Origin: Erwinia sp. S63 | GTDB taxonomy: Bacteria; Pseudomonadota; Gammaproteobacteria; Enterobacterales; Enterobacteriaceae | Length of the DNA stretch: 64,000 nt | Assembly (NCBI RefSeq): GCF_016625195.1 | Contig: NZ_JACVUP010000001.1 | Span: 372,001 to 436,000 of the forward strand | Direction: 5' to 3' | In this document: piece by piece, positions 54,404-61,371 of the stretch | Layout of the letters: each line of letters begins with the position of its first letter | Numbering within the stretch: position 1 is the first letter of the stretch | Notes under the pieces: generated by a model | What the model was told of the DNA's origin: nothing | Database searches by the model: none | The model's input: only the letters and a program-made list of their open reading frames with translations | Made by a program: the position numbers and the translations under genes

Positions 54404-55615
54404 CTATTTGATTTCCGGCCAGGCGATAGCCGGGAAACCATTTAACTGCGGACGTGCAAACAGATATCCCTGGAACTGGCTAATGCCTGCCGCTTCCAGC
54501 CACATCCACTCTTCAGCTTTCTCAACACCTTCGGCAATCACCACAATTTCCAGCGATGAGCAGCATTTAATGATGGCATGCACAATCGCTTGTTTCGGGC
54601 CACTTTTATGCACATCACTGATGATTTCACGATCGATCTTAATTTTGTCGGGTTGGAATTTTGATAGCAGCGATAAACCCGCAAAACCAGCACCGAAATC
54701 ATCCAGCGCCAGACTGATGCCCGCAGCCTTCAATTTTCCGACTTCCGCGGCGAATTCGTCGATACGTGAGATGATCTCGTTTTCAGTCACTTCAACGATC
54801 ACCTGCTCTGGAATCAAGCCATGAGCTTCAATCTCCAGGAGTAAAAACTCTACCGCATTGGGCACTGCGACCAGTGACATAGGTAATAGATTGATCGACA
54901 GGCAGTGTTCACCAATACCCAGCGCGCTGGCCATCTTGAACGCCAGTTTTTTTGACTGAATATCCGCGTGATAAATCGCGTCTCCTCCACAAGTGGAGAA
55001 GTAGTCCTGAGGGGAACCGCCAGTGGGTGTGCGAATTAGCGCTTCATAGGAGGCCACGTGTCGTGCAAAGGGATCGATGATCGGCTGAAATGCAAAACGG
55101 CAATCCTGCAGAGATGCAGCTACGTCTTCTGCCTCCCGGAATTGTGCGTCATCGGTGATGAAATCCCAGGTAGTGGCTAACGGGATATCAAAATAATTCT
55201 CTTTTTCACGTGCCTCTACAAAGGTGCGCAGGAACATTAAAGCGCGATCGTTATAAGTCAGCTGATAGCGCGACGTTCCTTTATCCAATATGGCTTGCAA
55301 GACCCTGGATTTATCATGTTCACGCAAATCAAACAGTTCCATGCCGACTTTGCCGAAGCGACGTGCTGGTGCGAAGTCATGCATCAGTTCCACCAGATTA
55401 TGGTGGCGTGCATCAGCACAAATACGTTGATAGATGTTTTGTACCGCTTCGCGTGGACCTTCTAACAGTTGGAAAAAATGCAGCCCATCGAATAATAAAA
55501 TTCCGGTGATATGGGAAGATTGATTCTTACGATTGGCTTTCGCCACCATATCTTCAAGAGTTTTGACAGGTACATGATCGTGAAGATGGCTGCGATAGAG
55601 GATGGTGGTGAGCAA
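54404..55615 (-). CDS. bluF: BLUF-EAL blue-light receptor (BluF-like)
   Basis: 403 residues. N-terminal BLUF domain binds FAD: Tyr7 in LYRS, Asn31 and Gln49 in GLHFFQLLEG. The C-terminal EAL domain has EAL in YEALIR, NLLP, EVTENE, LDDFGAGFAG, DKIKID, AEGVE and FQGYLFA, so all the usual metal- and substrate-binding acidic residues look present. In E. coli BluF these are degraded (EAI, DHFG, MGVA) and it binds the repressor BluR instead. The protein here may therefore be an active, light-gated c-di-GMP phosphodiesterase. No bluR or ycgZ-ymgABC genes adjoin. Confidence 0.9.
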   Translation of the reverse strand: MLTTILYRSHLHDHVPVKTLEDMVAKANRKNQSSHITGILLFDGLHFFQLLEGPREAVQNIYQRICADARHHNLVELMHDFAPARRFGKVGMELFDLREHDKSRVLQAILDKGTSRYQLTYNDRALMFLRTFVEAREKENYFDIPLATTWDFITDDAQFREAEDVAASLQDCRFAFQPIIDPFARHVASYEALIRTPTGGSPQDYFSTCGGDAIYHADIQSKKLAFKMASALGIGEHCLSINLLPMSLVAVPNAVEFLLLEIEAHGLIPEQVIVEVTENEIISRIDEFAAEVGKLKAAGISLALDDFGAGFAGLSLLSKFQPDKIKIDREIISDVHKSGPKQAIVHAIIKCCSSLEIVVIAEGVEKAEEWMWLEAAGISQFQGYLFARPQLNGFPAIAWPEIK

Positions 55616-55861
55616 AGTGTTTACCCGAACTTCTTTTTATTGTGAGTCCTACATTAGCAGGCCTGGGGCGGGGGCTGTCCATCAATATTGGCCCGAATCG
55701 TAAACTATTTTCCAAATAAACCGTTAACCGAAACGGCTAGGGACTGGCGTCAAATCGGATTGTTAATTAATCGCACCAGGGTAGCATTTACGATAAATAT
55801 TTTCGATTGAAAGGATTAATTAAAAGCGTATCTTGACCCTCGTTAACCAGAGGTGAGCATA

Positions 55862-56110
55862 ATGTTACGCGACTATTTAAAGATTGATGATAGCGACCGT
55901 TTGATTGAACAGAGCGTGTTAAGACTCAACAACCGCGGTCAGGAAGATGTCACTGAATGGCATATTGTTAGCGCAGACGGCAAGCAAAAGGGCAGCGTGA
56001 CGCTGTTCGATAAACTCTGCAACCGCCGCTCTTACAGCGTTAACTATCGTATTACGCAGAAGGATGTGCACGGGAGGGTTGTCGTCGATCATCTGACCGA
56101 CGTTTTGTAA
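55862..56110 (+). CDS. Small conserved-looking protein, function unknown
   Basis: 82 residues from ATG 55862, with GAGGTG six bases upstream. It reads MLRDYLKIDDSDRLIEQSVL, then EWHIVSADGKQKGSVTLFDK and CNRRSYSVNYRITQKD, a mixed alpha/beta pattern without membrane segments. I do not recognise a family. A clear terminator follows at 56137-56160. Confidence 0.6.
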   Translation: MLRDYLKIDDSDRLIEQSVLRLNNRGQEDVTEWHIVSADGKQKGSVTLFDKLCNRRSYSVNYRITQKDVHGRVVVDHLTDVL

Positions 56111-56136
56111 TAATTGCCGTAGTTTTGCTGTGCTTG

Positions 56137-56161
56137 ACCCGCTGATGCAGCGGGTTTTTTG
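56137..56161 (+). terminator. Rho-independent terminator
   Basis: ACCCGCT and AGCGGGT pair over five bases, followed by TTTTTT. It closes the small gene at 55862. Confidence 0.85.
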
Positions 56162-56167
56162 CGTGGG

Positions 56168-56815
56168 CTATTTTGCCCGATAGCGACGCATTTCCATCAG
56201 CGTACCAATCAATTGCACGTCATGATCCGACGATGAAAAGGTCGGGAAATCCTCATTTAACGGACGTAACGAGAAGCATTGCTCGTCGTGTAATTGAGCC
56301 ACCAAGCGGAAAATGCGTACGTGAACCACACCATTGACGTTTGCCAGCACCCCATCTCCAGGTTGTGGTGCGACCGCAGGATCAAAAATCAGGGTATCGC
56401 CAGGGCGATAGTCCGGTTGCATCGAGCCATCTTCAAGGGTTACCCCCAGCGCCAGTTCGCTGAGTGGATAATCGCTGTAAACAAAACGTGTAGCTTGCTG
56501 CTGAATCACCAGGCGTTGCTCGTGCAGCCACTCCGCCGCTTGCGTCAGGCTTATCAATGGCAGGGCCTTCACGTTACTAACAGCCAGCGGGGCGGCAAAG
56601 ACTTCACCGTCTCCATCCATGATCCACGCGGCGGTGCATTGCAACCATTCCGCGAGCCTTAACAGGTTCTCGCCACGCGGTACGGTTTCCTCCTTTTCCC
56701 ATTGTGATACAGCAACATGAGACACGCCTATCCCCTTCGCCAACGCCTGTTGTGTGAGTTTCAGGGCTTTACGGCGACTACGAATACGTTCACCGATAAA
56801 TTCTTTTTTCATCAT
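56168..56815 (-). CDS. Phage-type HTH repressor with S24 (LexA-like) domain
   Basis: 215 residues. XRE helix-turn-helix at about 9-60 (LTQQALAKGIGVSHVAVSQW) and an S24 peptidase-like domain with EDGSMQPDYRPGDTLIFDP (Ser131). The usual Ala-Gly cleavage pair in the VPLISWVQAG-type region is Ala93-Ala94 here (LPLISLTQAAEW), and the expected catalytic Lys is Arg167 (HVRIF). Self-cleavage on RecA activation therefore looks lost. It faces two palindromic operators and a divergent set of small membrane-protein genes, which it probably represses along with itself. Confidence 0.85.
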   Translation of the reverse strand: MMKKEFIGERIRSRRKALKLTQQALAKGIGVSHVAVSQWEKEETVPRGENLLRLAEWLQCTAAWIMDGDGEVFAAPLAVSNVKALPLISLTQAAEWLHEQRLVIQQQATRFVYSDYPLSELALGVTLEDGSMQPDYRPGDTLIFDPAVAPQPGDGVLANVNGVVHVRIFRLVAQLHDEQCFSLRPLNEDFPTFSSSDHDVQLIGTLMEMRRYRAK

Positions 56816-56839
56816 CTTGACAACTCCGCCAGGGTTTAC

Positions 56840-56853
56840 TTAAGTATACTTAA
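56840..56853. promoter_or_regulatory. Repressor operator 1
   Basis: TTAAGTATACTTAA is a perfect 14-bp palindrome, 24 bases upstream of the repressor start. Confidence 0.75.
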
Positions 56854-56862
56854 ATTCATTAA

Positions 56863-56877
56863 TTAAAGTAAACTTAA
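56863..56877. promoter_or_regulatory. Repressor operator 2
   Basis: TTAAAGTAAACTTAA carries the same half-sites as operator 1 (TTAAGT-type), centred about 23 bp away. Two such sites between divergent genes are typical of phage repressor control regions. Confidence 0.7.
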
Positions 56878-56959
56878 ATTAAGGCGTTGATCGCTTCACT
56901 GGCAACGGTGGTTGACGTGCTTTCTGGGCATAACGCTTGCCAGTGTTGAGAGGTGAGGC

Positions 56960-57349
56960 ATGGAAAGTAGTTTGGTGACCAGTGTCGGTGCGTTGCTTCT
57001 CGGCGGCGGCGCGGCAGCGGTGTTCTGGAAACCGTTAATGGCGGGTATTGCATCCATCGTGACCAGCAATCGTGCGGGCGGCGAGATTATCACCAGTTAC
57101 AAAGAGCAGGTGATGCTTCTCAAGGAGAGCCACACGCTGATGCGTCAGGAAAACGATGAACTGCGTATCCGCCATGACAAAAACCTACGGCGTATCTCTT
57201 CGCTTGAAACCGATTTGCGGCTGATCAAAAACGCATTGGGCATTTTACTGGCGACCACGGAATCGGACCATAGCGATAAATTCCGCAGTCAAATTAATCA
57301 ACTGATTACCACCCTTGAGGAGAATCGCGATGGTGCAGATAAACAGTGA
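56960..57349 (+). CDS. Membrane protein with coiled coil, unknown (first gene facing the repressor)
   Basis: 129 residues from ATG 56960, with GAGGTGAGG just upstream. An N-terminal glycine/alanine-rich hydrophobic segment (about 5-35: VTSVGALLLGGGAAAVFW ... GIASIV) is followed by a cytoplasmic or periplasmic helical region with heptad pattern (SYKEQVMLLKESHTLMRQEN, then SLETDLRLIKNALG). No signal peptide cleavage site. I do not recognise a family; holin- or accessory-lysis-like character is only a guess. It overlaps the next gene by 20 bp. Confidence 0.65.
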   Translation: MESSLVTSVGALLLGGGAAAVFWKPLMAGIASIVTSNRAGGEIITSYKEQVMLLKESHTLMRQENDELRIRHDKNLRRISSLETDLRLIKNALGILLATTESDHSDKFRSQINQLITTLEENRDGADKQ

Positions 57350-57659
57350 GTTCTCAGTGAAAGGCCATCGACGTCAGCTTTTGTTGGGCGGTCTGCTGCT
57401 GATGCTGTCGCTGCTGTGTGTGGCGATGACCATTATGTTCGTATTCGTGAATAACAGCGCCAACCGACGGGTGGAGGATATCCGACAGCAGTACCGTGCG
57501 ATTTCCGACCGTCGGGAAGCGCGGGTGGCGGAATTGACCAGCCAACTGGTGACATTGCAGAAAAAACTCGATGGCTTGCCGGACCGCACCGCTAACAAGA
57601 CTGCGGACAAAGTGAAGCAGGTTGTGGGGGAAGACGCGCCACCCGAATCGACGCATTAA
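57330..57659 (+). CDS. Type II membrane protein with coiled coil, unknown
   Basis: 109 residues from ATG 57330 (GAGGAG seven bases upstream). One membrane helix at about 18-41 (LLLGGLLLMLSLLCVAMTIM, then FVFV) precedes a periplasmic coiled coil (RVEDIRQQYRAISDRREARV ... LTSQLVTLQKKLDGL) and an unstructured tail. This layout resembles inner-membrane spanins (Rz), but no lipoprotein Rz1 frame or endolysin is present. Translationally coupled to the preceding gene. Confidence 0.65.
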   Translation: MVQINSEFSVKGHRRQLLLGGLLLMLSLLCVAMTIMFVFVNNSANRRVEDIRQQYRAISDRREARVAELTSQLVTLQKKLDGLPDRTANKTADKVKQVVGEDAPPESTH

Positions 57660-57666
57660 GGAGGCC

Positions 57667-58269
57667 ATGATGAGTATTACCGAGCGGATTGCAGCCAGCT
57701 TCGGCCGACTGTGGTCTTTATTAAGCAAGAAGGAGAAAATTATGAGCGACCAAACTGTAATCGAAAATAGTGCATCAACCGCAACACCGGATGCCAGCAC
57801 GCTGTCACCGTTAGAGAGTTTTGCTAATGAGGTGGCGGTGCCGGTGGCAAGTAGTGCGCCAGCTGCGGATGCTTCAACGGCAGCCGTGAGCAGCGCGGCA
57901 GCACCTGACGCTTCAACGCTCCCTGTGAGCAATGTGCCAGCATCGGATGTTTCAACGCCCGCAGTGAACACTGGGACTGAGGTACAGCCTGCGGTGCCCG
58001 CTGCGGATGCGACGGACCTTACCCAGCAGTTGGCCACGCCTGACACATTAGCAAACGGTTCTGCCAGCGCCGGGTCTTCATCGGCTTCAACCGTCGGAGA
58101 TCTTGCTGAGCAACCTGTCGTGGGAGTCAGTGCGGGTGCTGTTAGTCAGGACATCAATGCCAGCGTGAAGGACTTCACTCAGGCATTTAACTTTGTCGAA
58201 AGTGGGGTTGAGAAGTTAGGTGCGGCTGCGAAGGATGAGCTAATTGCCCTGGCGCGGAAATATCTGTAA
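57667..58269 (+). CDS. Ala/Ser-rich protein with tandem repeats and two possible starts, unknown
   Basis: 200 residues from ATG 57667 (AAGGAGG upstream); a second strong start at ATG 57742 (GAAGGAG upstream, MSDQTVIENS) gives 175 residues lacking an N-terminal amphipathic segment ITERIAASFGRLWSLLSKKE. The middle is low complexity, with three 13-residue units of type SSAxAxDASTxxV (57850-57966). The C-terminal 45 residues are helical (SQDINASVKDFTQAFNFVES, then GVEKLGAAAKDELIALARKY). Function unknown; last gene before a UUCG terminator. Confidence 0.65.
   Translation: MMSITERIAASFGRLWSLLSKKEKIMSDQTVIENSASTATPDASTLSPLESFANEVAVPVASSAPAADASTAAVSSAAAPDASTLPVSNVPASDVSTPAVNTGTEVQPAVPAADATDLTQQLATPDTLANGSASAGSSSASTVGDLAEQPVVGVSAGAVSQDINASVKDFTQAFNFVESGVEKLGAAAKDELIALARKYL
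57850..57966 (+). repeat. Three tandem 39-bp repeats inside a coding region
   Basis: Units start at 57850, 57889 and 57928. Each encodes a 13-residue block with the core DxSTxxV; the DNA copies have diverged mainly at third positions and a few codons. Confidence 0.75.
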
Positions 58270-58274
58270 TCCTC

Positions 58275-58298
58275 AGGCGGCCTTCGGGTCGCCTTTTC
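58275..58298 (+). terminator. Rho-independent terminator with TTCG loop
   Basis: AGGCGGCC and GGTCGCCT pair (one G-T) around a TTCG tetraloop, followed by TTT. It ends the three-gene operon facing the repressor. Confidence 0.8.
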
Positions 58299-58396
58299 AT
58301 CTTCCGATTATTCTTAATGCGGTCTCGCTATTTTCTACTAACTTTAATCATTCAGACGTTATTTAAACGGGTTTAATCAGCGAAAAGGAAGATAGC

Positions 58397-58663
58397 ATGA
58401 GTGATACAGAGGCAATCAAAACCAAAACTGACTACCTGCGTGATGTCACCTCCCAGTTAAAAGAGATGCGTCACTATGCGCAGACCAATACTGAGACGCT
58501 ATCCAGCCACTGGTTGGCATTTGATGCAGGCGAGTACAAAGACAAAGAGTATGCGGGACGTTTTGACACGCTGCTCAACAAGCAGGGACAGCTGTTAGAT
58601 GATATCGAGTTGGCGATTCAGGATTTAGAGATCGCCATCAATCACAGCGAGCAGGAAAGCTAA
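58397..58663 (+). CDS. Small soluble helical protein, unknown
   Basis: 88 residues from ATG 58397, with AAGGAAG eight or nine bases upstream. MSDTEAIKTKTDYLRDVTSQ begins a helical protein with a central aromatic section (SSHWLAFDAGEYKDKEYAGR) and an acidic C-terminus. No membrane segment, signal peptide or recognisable domain. It stands alone after the UUCG terminator and is convergent with the DinI-like gene. Confidence 0.6.
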   Translation: MSDTEAIKTKTDYLRDVTSQLKEMRHYAQTNTETLSSHWLAFDAGEYKDKEYAGRFDTLLNKQGQLLDDIELAIQDLEIAINHSEQES

Positions 58664-58683
58664 GTTCCCTCCGCGCTGGTGGC

Positions 58684-58923
58684 TTACTCGGCCACCAGCC
58701 ACATTTCGGCCTCATCGAACATCTCTTCAACAATACGTGCCACCGTGGCTTTGTCGTTCTTACTCAAATCGGTATCAATGGCGTTACGCTCCATGGGCTT
58801 AACACGCACCTCGATCTCAGGAAATACGCGCTGCACACGTTTCTCCAACTCCTGCAAAATCATCTCACGTGCGCCCGGCAAGCCGGCGACGTTTCGTTTA
58901 TCGTAAATCAGCTCCACAAACAT
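58684..58923 (-). CDS. DinI-family SOS protein
   Basis: 79 residues from ATG 58923 (MFVELIYDKRNVAGLPGARE). The longer frame to 59103 would run through the LexA box and is rejected. The C-terminus VARIVEEMFDEAEMWLVAE matches the acidic DinI helix (E. coli ends ILQETWESADDWFVSE), which mimics DNA and binds RecA. DinI stabilises RecA filaments and tunes SOS and repressor cleavage. A near-consensus LexA box lies 37 bases upstream. DinI-like genes are common in prophages, hinting at origin of this stretch. Confidence 0.88.
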   Translation of the reverse strand: MFVELIYDKRNVAGLPGAREMILQELEKRVQRVFPEIEVRVKPMERNAIDTDLSKNDKATVARIVEEMFDEAEMWLVAE

Positions 58924-58959
58924 CAGGGCAGTCCATTCATCAAAGAGGGTGCGTAATAT

Positions 58960-58979
58960 TACTGTAAATAAAAACAGTG
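58960..58979. promoter_or_regulatory. LexA (SOS) box
   Basis: TACTGTAAATAAAAACAGTG has the CTGT-N8-ACAG core and outer bases of the enterobacterial SOS box. It sits 37 bases upstream of the DinI-like gene and about 115 bases upstream of the divergent IraP-like gene. Confidence 0.85.
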
Positions 58980-59094
58980 GCAAGTCGAGAAGCCCAACCG
59001 GTAGGAAATTTTTTCCTTCTGAGAGGCGGCTGGCGAGATTTACACTGATACTCAACAGCGTTACACCGGGAAATGGATTCATTTGGGGGTAAAC

Positions 59095-59397
59095 ATGCGA
59101 CAACTGGTTATCGATATTCTGCTGAAAATGGCAAAAATGGATACGGAAGCAAAAGAGTTGGTGGCGCAGGTCGAGGCACAGTCATTACTGATTGCGGCTT
59201 TGTTGATTCAGGCTAAGGAGGATAATAGTTTGACGATCAGTGATACCGTACAGGATGCGATTGTGACGGCTTCGCGTGCTGGTCAGCAATTTTTACAGTC
59301 CGATGTGGATCTGCTGCTAACGCACGTTAATCGATTACTCGCGGTAGCCAGTTATGTGGAAGTGAAGGGCATTGAGCGGGAAAAGTAGCGGAAAAAA
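59095..59397 (+). CDS. iraP: IraP-like anti-adaptor for RpoS
   Basis: 97 or so residues (to the stop near 59388-59390) from ATG 59095, with GGGGGT five bases upstream; the TTG at 59083 precedes that site and is rejected. MRQLVIDILLKMAKMDTEAK and ELVAQVEAQSLLIAALL follow the E. coli IraP pattern ([37 protein letters not shown]). IraP binds RssB and blocks RpoS proteolysis, classically under phosphate starvation. The C-terminal half is less similar and slightly longer. The feature end is given loosely to include the trailing bases before the first hairpin; the stop codon is TAG at 59386-59388. Confidence 0.72.
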
Positions 59398-59402
59398 TAC
59401 TA

Positions 59403-59437
59403 CCTCTGGAGGGTAAATCCAGCAACACCTCCAGAGG
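59403..59437. repeat. Inverted repeat after iraP
   Basis: CCTCTGGAGG and CCTCCAGAGG are perfect arms separated by 15 bases. There is no T-run, so it may protect the mRNA end or bind a protein. Confidence 0.55.
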
Positions 59438-59491
59438 CGGTGCAACGGCACCTTCGTTCAAGGACAATCTACGACCTAAGCCGTCAGAGAT

Positions 59492-59528
59492 AAGTTATAC
59501 AACTTAAGCTGAGTTGTACAACTTTTTT
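59492..59528 (+). terminator. Rho-independent terminator downstream of iraP
   Basis: AAGTTATACAACT pairs with AGTTGTACAACTT (one mismatch) over a seven-base loop, and TTTTTT follows. It is about 100 bases past the iraP stop, leaving a structured 3' region. Confidence 0.8.
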
Positions 59529-59586
59529 CCTTGTTCATCTGTGTGGTTGGAGGTGTGTTTGAGATGTACTTTTAGTACCGCTACGT

Positions 59587-59910
59587 TTAAAGTTCGTTTT
59601 TAATACAGAACTCTTCCCACGTCATCCCCAACGCTTCCGCATGAGATTTCAGGTAAGTTTCAATCGCGTCAGCGGCAACCGCTTTATCGGGTTCCGCTAA
59701 TTGGATGGAAAACAGCATGCCATCCAGCTTCTTCTGACGTAAAAATGCGGCGTAAATGCGCTCAGCATGCCACTCGCGCAGCTGACGCAGTGACAAGTTA
59801 GCCGCGCGCGCATCGCTCTCGGTCAGTTCATCCAGCGCGGCTTGAAAATCGGCGTGCGCGGCAAAAAACATCGTGCGGGCCTGGGCGTAATACTCTTCTG
59901 GGGTTTTCAT
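59587..59910 (-). CDS. DUF6388-type conserved protein
   Basis: 107 residues from ATG 59910. MKTPEEYYAQARTMFFAAHA, SLRQLREWHAERIYAAFL, DGMLFSIQLAEPDKA and the ending MTWEEFCIKNEL match a family of small enterobacterial and pseudomonad proteins that I recall as DUF6388. It is all helical and cytoplasmic by appearance. No function is known to me; the stop lies near the iraP terminator, convergent. Confidence 0.65.
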   Translation of the reverse strand: MKTPEEYYAQARTMFFAAHADFQAALDELTESDARAANLSLRQLREWHAERIYAAFLRQKKLDGMLFSIQLAEPDKAVAADAIETYLKSHAEALGMTWEEFCIKNEL

Positions 59911-60057
59911 GCGAATTCCTGCTTATCGACTTGCGCGCTAGTGTAACGTGCGCGAACTGTCTTGTCAGGCTCAGCCGGGTTTTCACCAAGATTCCTTGCG
60001 TAACTTACGCGAAAAATTATAACGTAGCCGCCATTGATGCGAGTGTAGGGACCAATA

Positions 60058-60525
60058 ATGAAAAAGTGGATGATACTGGCCGCGCTGAGTTTGAGCGGAT
60101 GTGCGCAAATCAGCAATTACGACGAAGCGGTAAAAACTCCGGCACCAGTGGAACTGAAAGGCAACTGGCAAACTGTCGGACCGCAGAGCAAGTTGATCAG
60201 TGGCCAGGCGATGGGCAGCCTAATCATCGGTGCAGAAGGCGACACACTGGATTGCCGTCAGTGGCAGCGTGTGATTGCCAAGCCGGGCAAGTTAACGCGA
60301 TTGGGAGACGATTGGGTCAACGTGACGCGTCAGGTGCGCGTGATGCCGATGACGCTGGAGAACGGTGAATTGCGTTATGACGGCTTGCGCATGCGCAAGG
60401 TTGATCGTCCAACCGTTGAGTGCCAGCAAGCGCTGCAAGAAGTGGCGAAGCGTCCGAAGGATGCAGTGATTCAGGATATTCAGCCGCAGATTATGGAGCC
60501 GGTGTCGGTTCCTGCGCAGAAGTGA
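60058..60525 (+). CDS. yedD: YedD lipoprotein
   Basis: 155 residues. Signal peptide with lipobox LSGC (Cys15), next residue Ala, so outer-membrane sorting is expected. AVKTPAPVELKGNWQTVGPQ, GSLIIGAEGDTLDCRQWQRV and KVDRPTVEC follow E. coli YedD closely. Role unknown; it is known as an interaction partner of the Rcs stress pathway only from indirect reports I cannot verify, so no function is assigned. Its place beside fliT is conserved. Confidence 0.92.
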   Translation: MKKWMILAALSLSGCAQISNYDEAVKTPAPVELKGNWQTVGPQSKLISGQAMGSLIIGAEGDTLDCRQWQRVIAKPGKLTRLGDDWVNVTRQVRVMPMTLENGELRYDGLRMRKVDRPTVECQQALQEVAKRPKDAVIQDIQPQIMEPVSVPAQK

Positions 60526-60548
60526 TTTTGTGAGCACAGTTCCAAATA

Positions 60549-60584
60549 AAAACGGGTGAGCTATCAGCTCACCCGTTTTTCATT
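60549..60584. terminator. Bidirectional terminator between yedD and fliT
   Basis: ACGGGTGAGCT and AGCTCACCCGT pair over a three-base loop with A- and T-runs on either side. Confidence 0.9.
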
Positions 60585-60598
60585 CAGCCCGCCGCGAA

Positions 60599-60952
60599 TT
60601 AATTCTGTGGCAGATAGACATTGCCTTGCTTGCCGTAAGCGCTCATCACCGATTTTTGTTTCGATGACTGACCCACCAGTTGCGTCAGCTCGTCCATACG
60701 CAATTTCAACAGACGTTTGACTTCACTCTCATTGTCGAGGATATGGCGCAGTACCGGACGCAGCTGATCCTGCAACTGGCTGGAGGGCGGCGCCGCTTCG
60801 GTCGAGCGGGCCAAGGTTTGCACCGCACTGACGTAATCCACTTCCTTTGTAATCAGGTCATCCCATTCGCCGTCTGCGGCCAGGCGCAGCATTCCATGGC
60901 TGAGATCGAGTAACTGTTGGTAAACGGTAATCAGATGCGGTGCATTGTTCAT
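60599..60952 (-). CDS. fliT: Flagellar protein FliT
   Basis: 117 residues. FliT is the cytoplasmic chaperone for the cap protein FliD and, when free, inhibits FlhDC. The protein is helical, with [20 protein letters not shown] at the N-terminus and a conserved C-terminal inhibitory region. The start overlaps the fliS stop by one base, as the fliDST operon requires. Confidence 0.9.
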   Translation of the reverse strand: MNNAPHLITVYQQLLDLSHGMLRLAADGEWDDLITKEVDYVSAVQTLARSTEAAPPSSQLQDQLRPVLRHILDNESEVKRLLKLRMDELTQLVGQSSKQKSVMSAYGKQGNVYLPQN

Positions 60953-61359
60953 TAAACGGCGTCCTGAAGGTGTTGAGGTTGTGCGACTTCTTTCCAGGCG
61001 TCAGCGATATTACGCAGAAGGCCTTCGACTTCCTCGATGGCTTCTACATCATTACGCAAGTTTGCCTGCAGCAGACGGCGGACCATATAAGCGTAAAGTC
61101 CCACCAGATTATCGGTGAGCTCATCGCCGCTACCTTCCACCAGACCCTGCTTAAGTCCGTTTTCGATGATGTTGATCGCTTTCGACAGCGATGAACCTTT
61201 GCCTTCAATATTGCCATCCTGCAAAAACAGGCGGGCACGTACCAGCGCGCTAAGCGCGCCGTCAAACAGCATGGAGACCAGCTGCTGCTGGTTAGCGCTC
61301 ATCACTGCGCTCTCCACACCAATCTTTGCATAGGCTTTAGTGCCATTTGCGCTGTACAT
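60952..61359 (-). CDS. fliS: Flagellin export chaperone FliS
   Basis: 135 residues from ATG 61359 ([20 protein letters not shown]) with AAGGAG six bases upstream. It is the four-helix chaperone that binds the flagellin C-terminus. [20 protein letters not shown] and [20 protein letters not shown] are characteristic. It lies 12 bases after fliD. Confidence 0.95.
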   Translation of the reverse strand: MYSANGTKAYAKIGVESAVMSANQQQLVSMLFDGALSALVRARLFLQDGNIEGKGSSLSKAINIIENGLKQGLVEGSGDELTDNLVGLYAYMVRRLLQANLRNDVEAIEEVEGLLRNIADAWKEVAQPQHLQDAV

Positions 61360-61371
61360 GATCACTCCTTA

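Noticed and set aside
58924..59103. N-terminal extension of the DinI-like frame
   Set aside because: It runs through the LexA box and promoter region; MFVELIYD is the proper DinI-type start.
56168..59910. Intact prophage or tailocin
   Set aside because: No integrase, terminase, tail, lysozyme or replication gene is present; only a repressor, small membrane proteins and a DinI-like gene.
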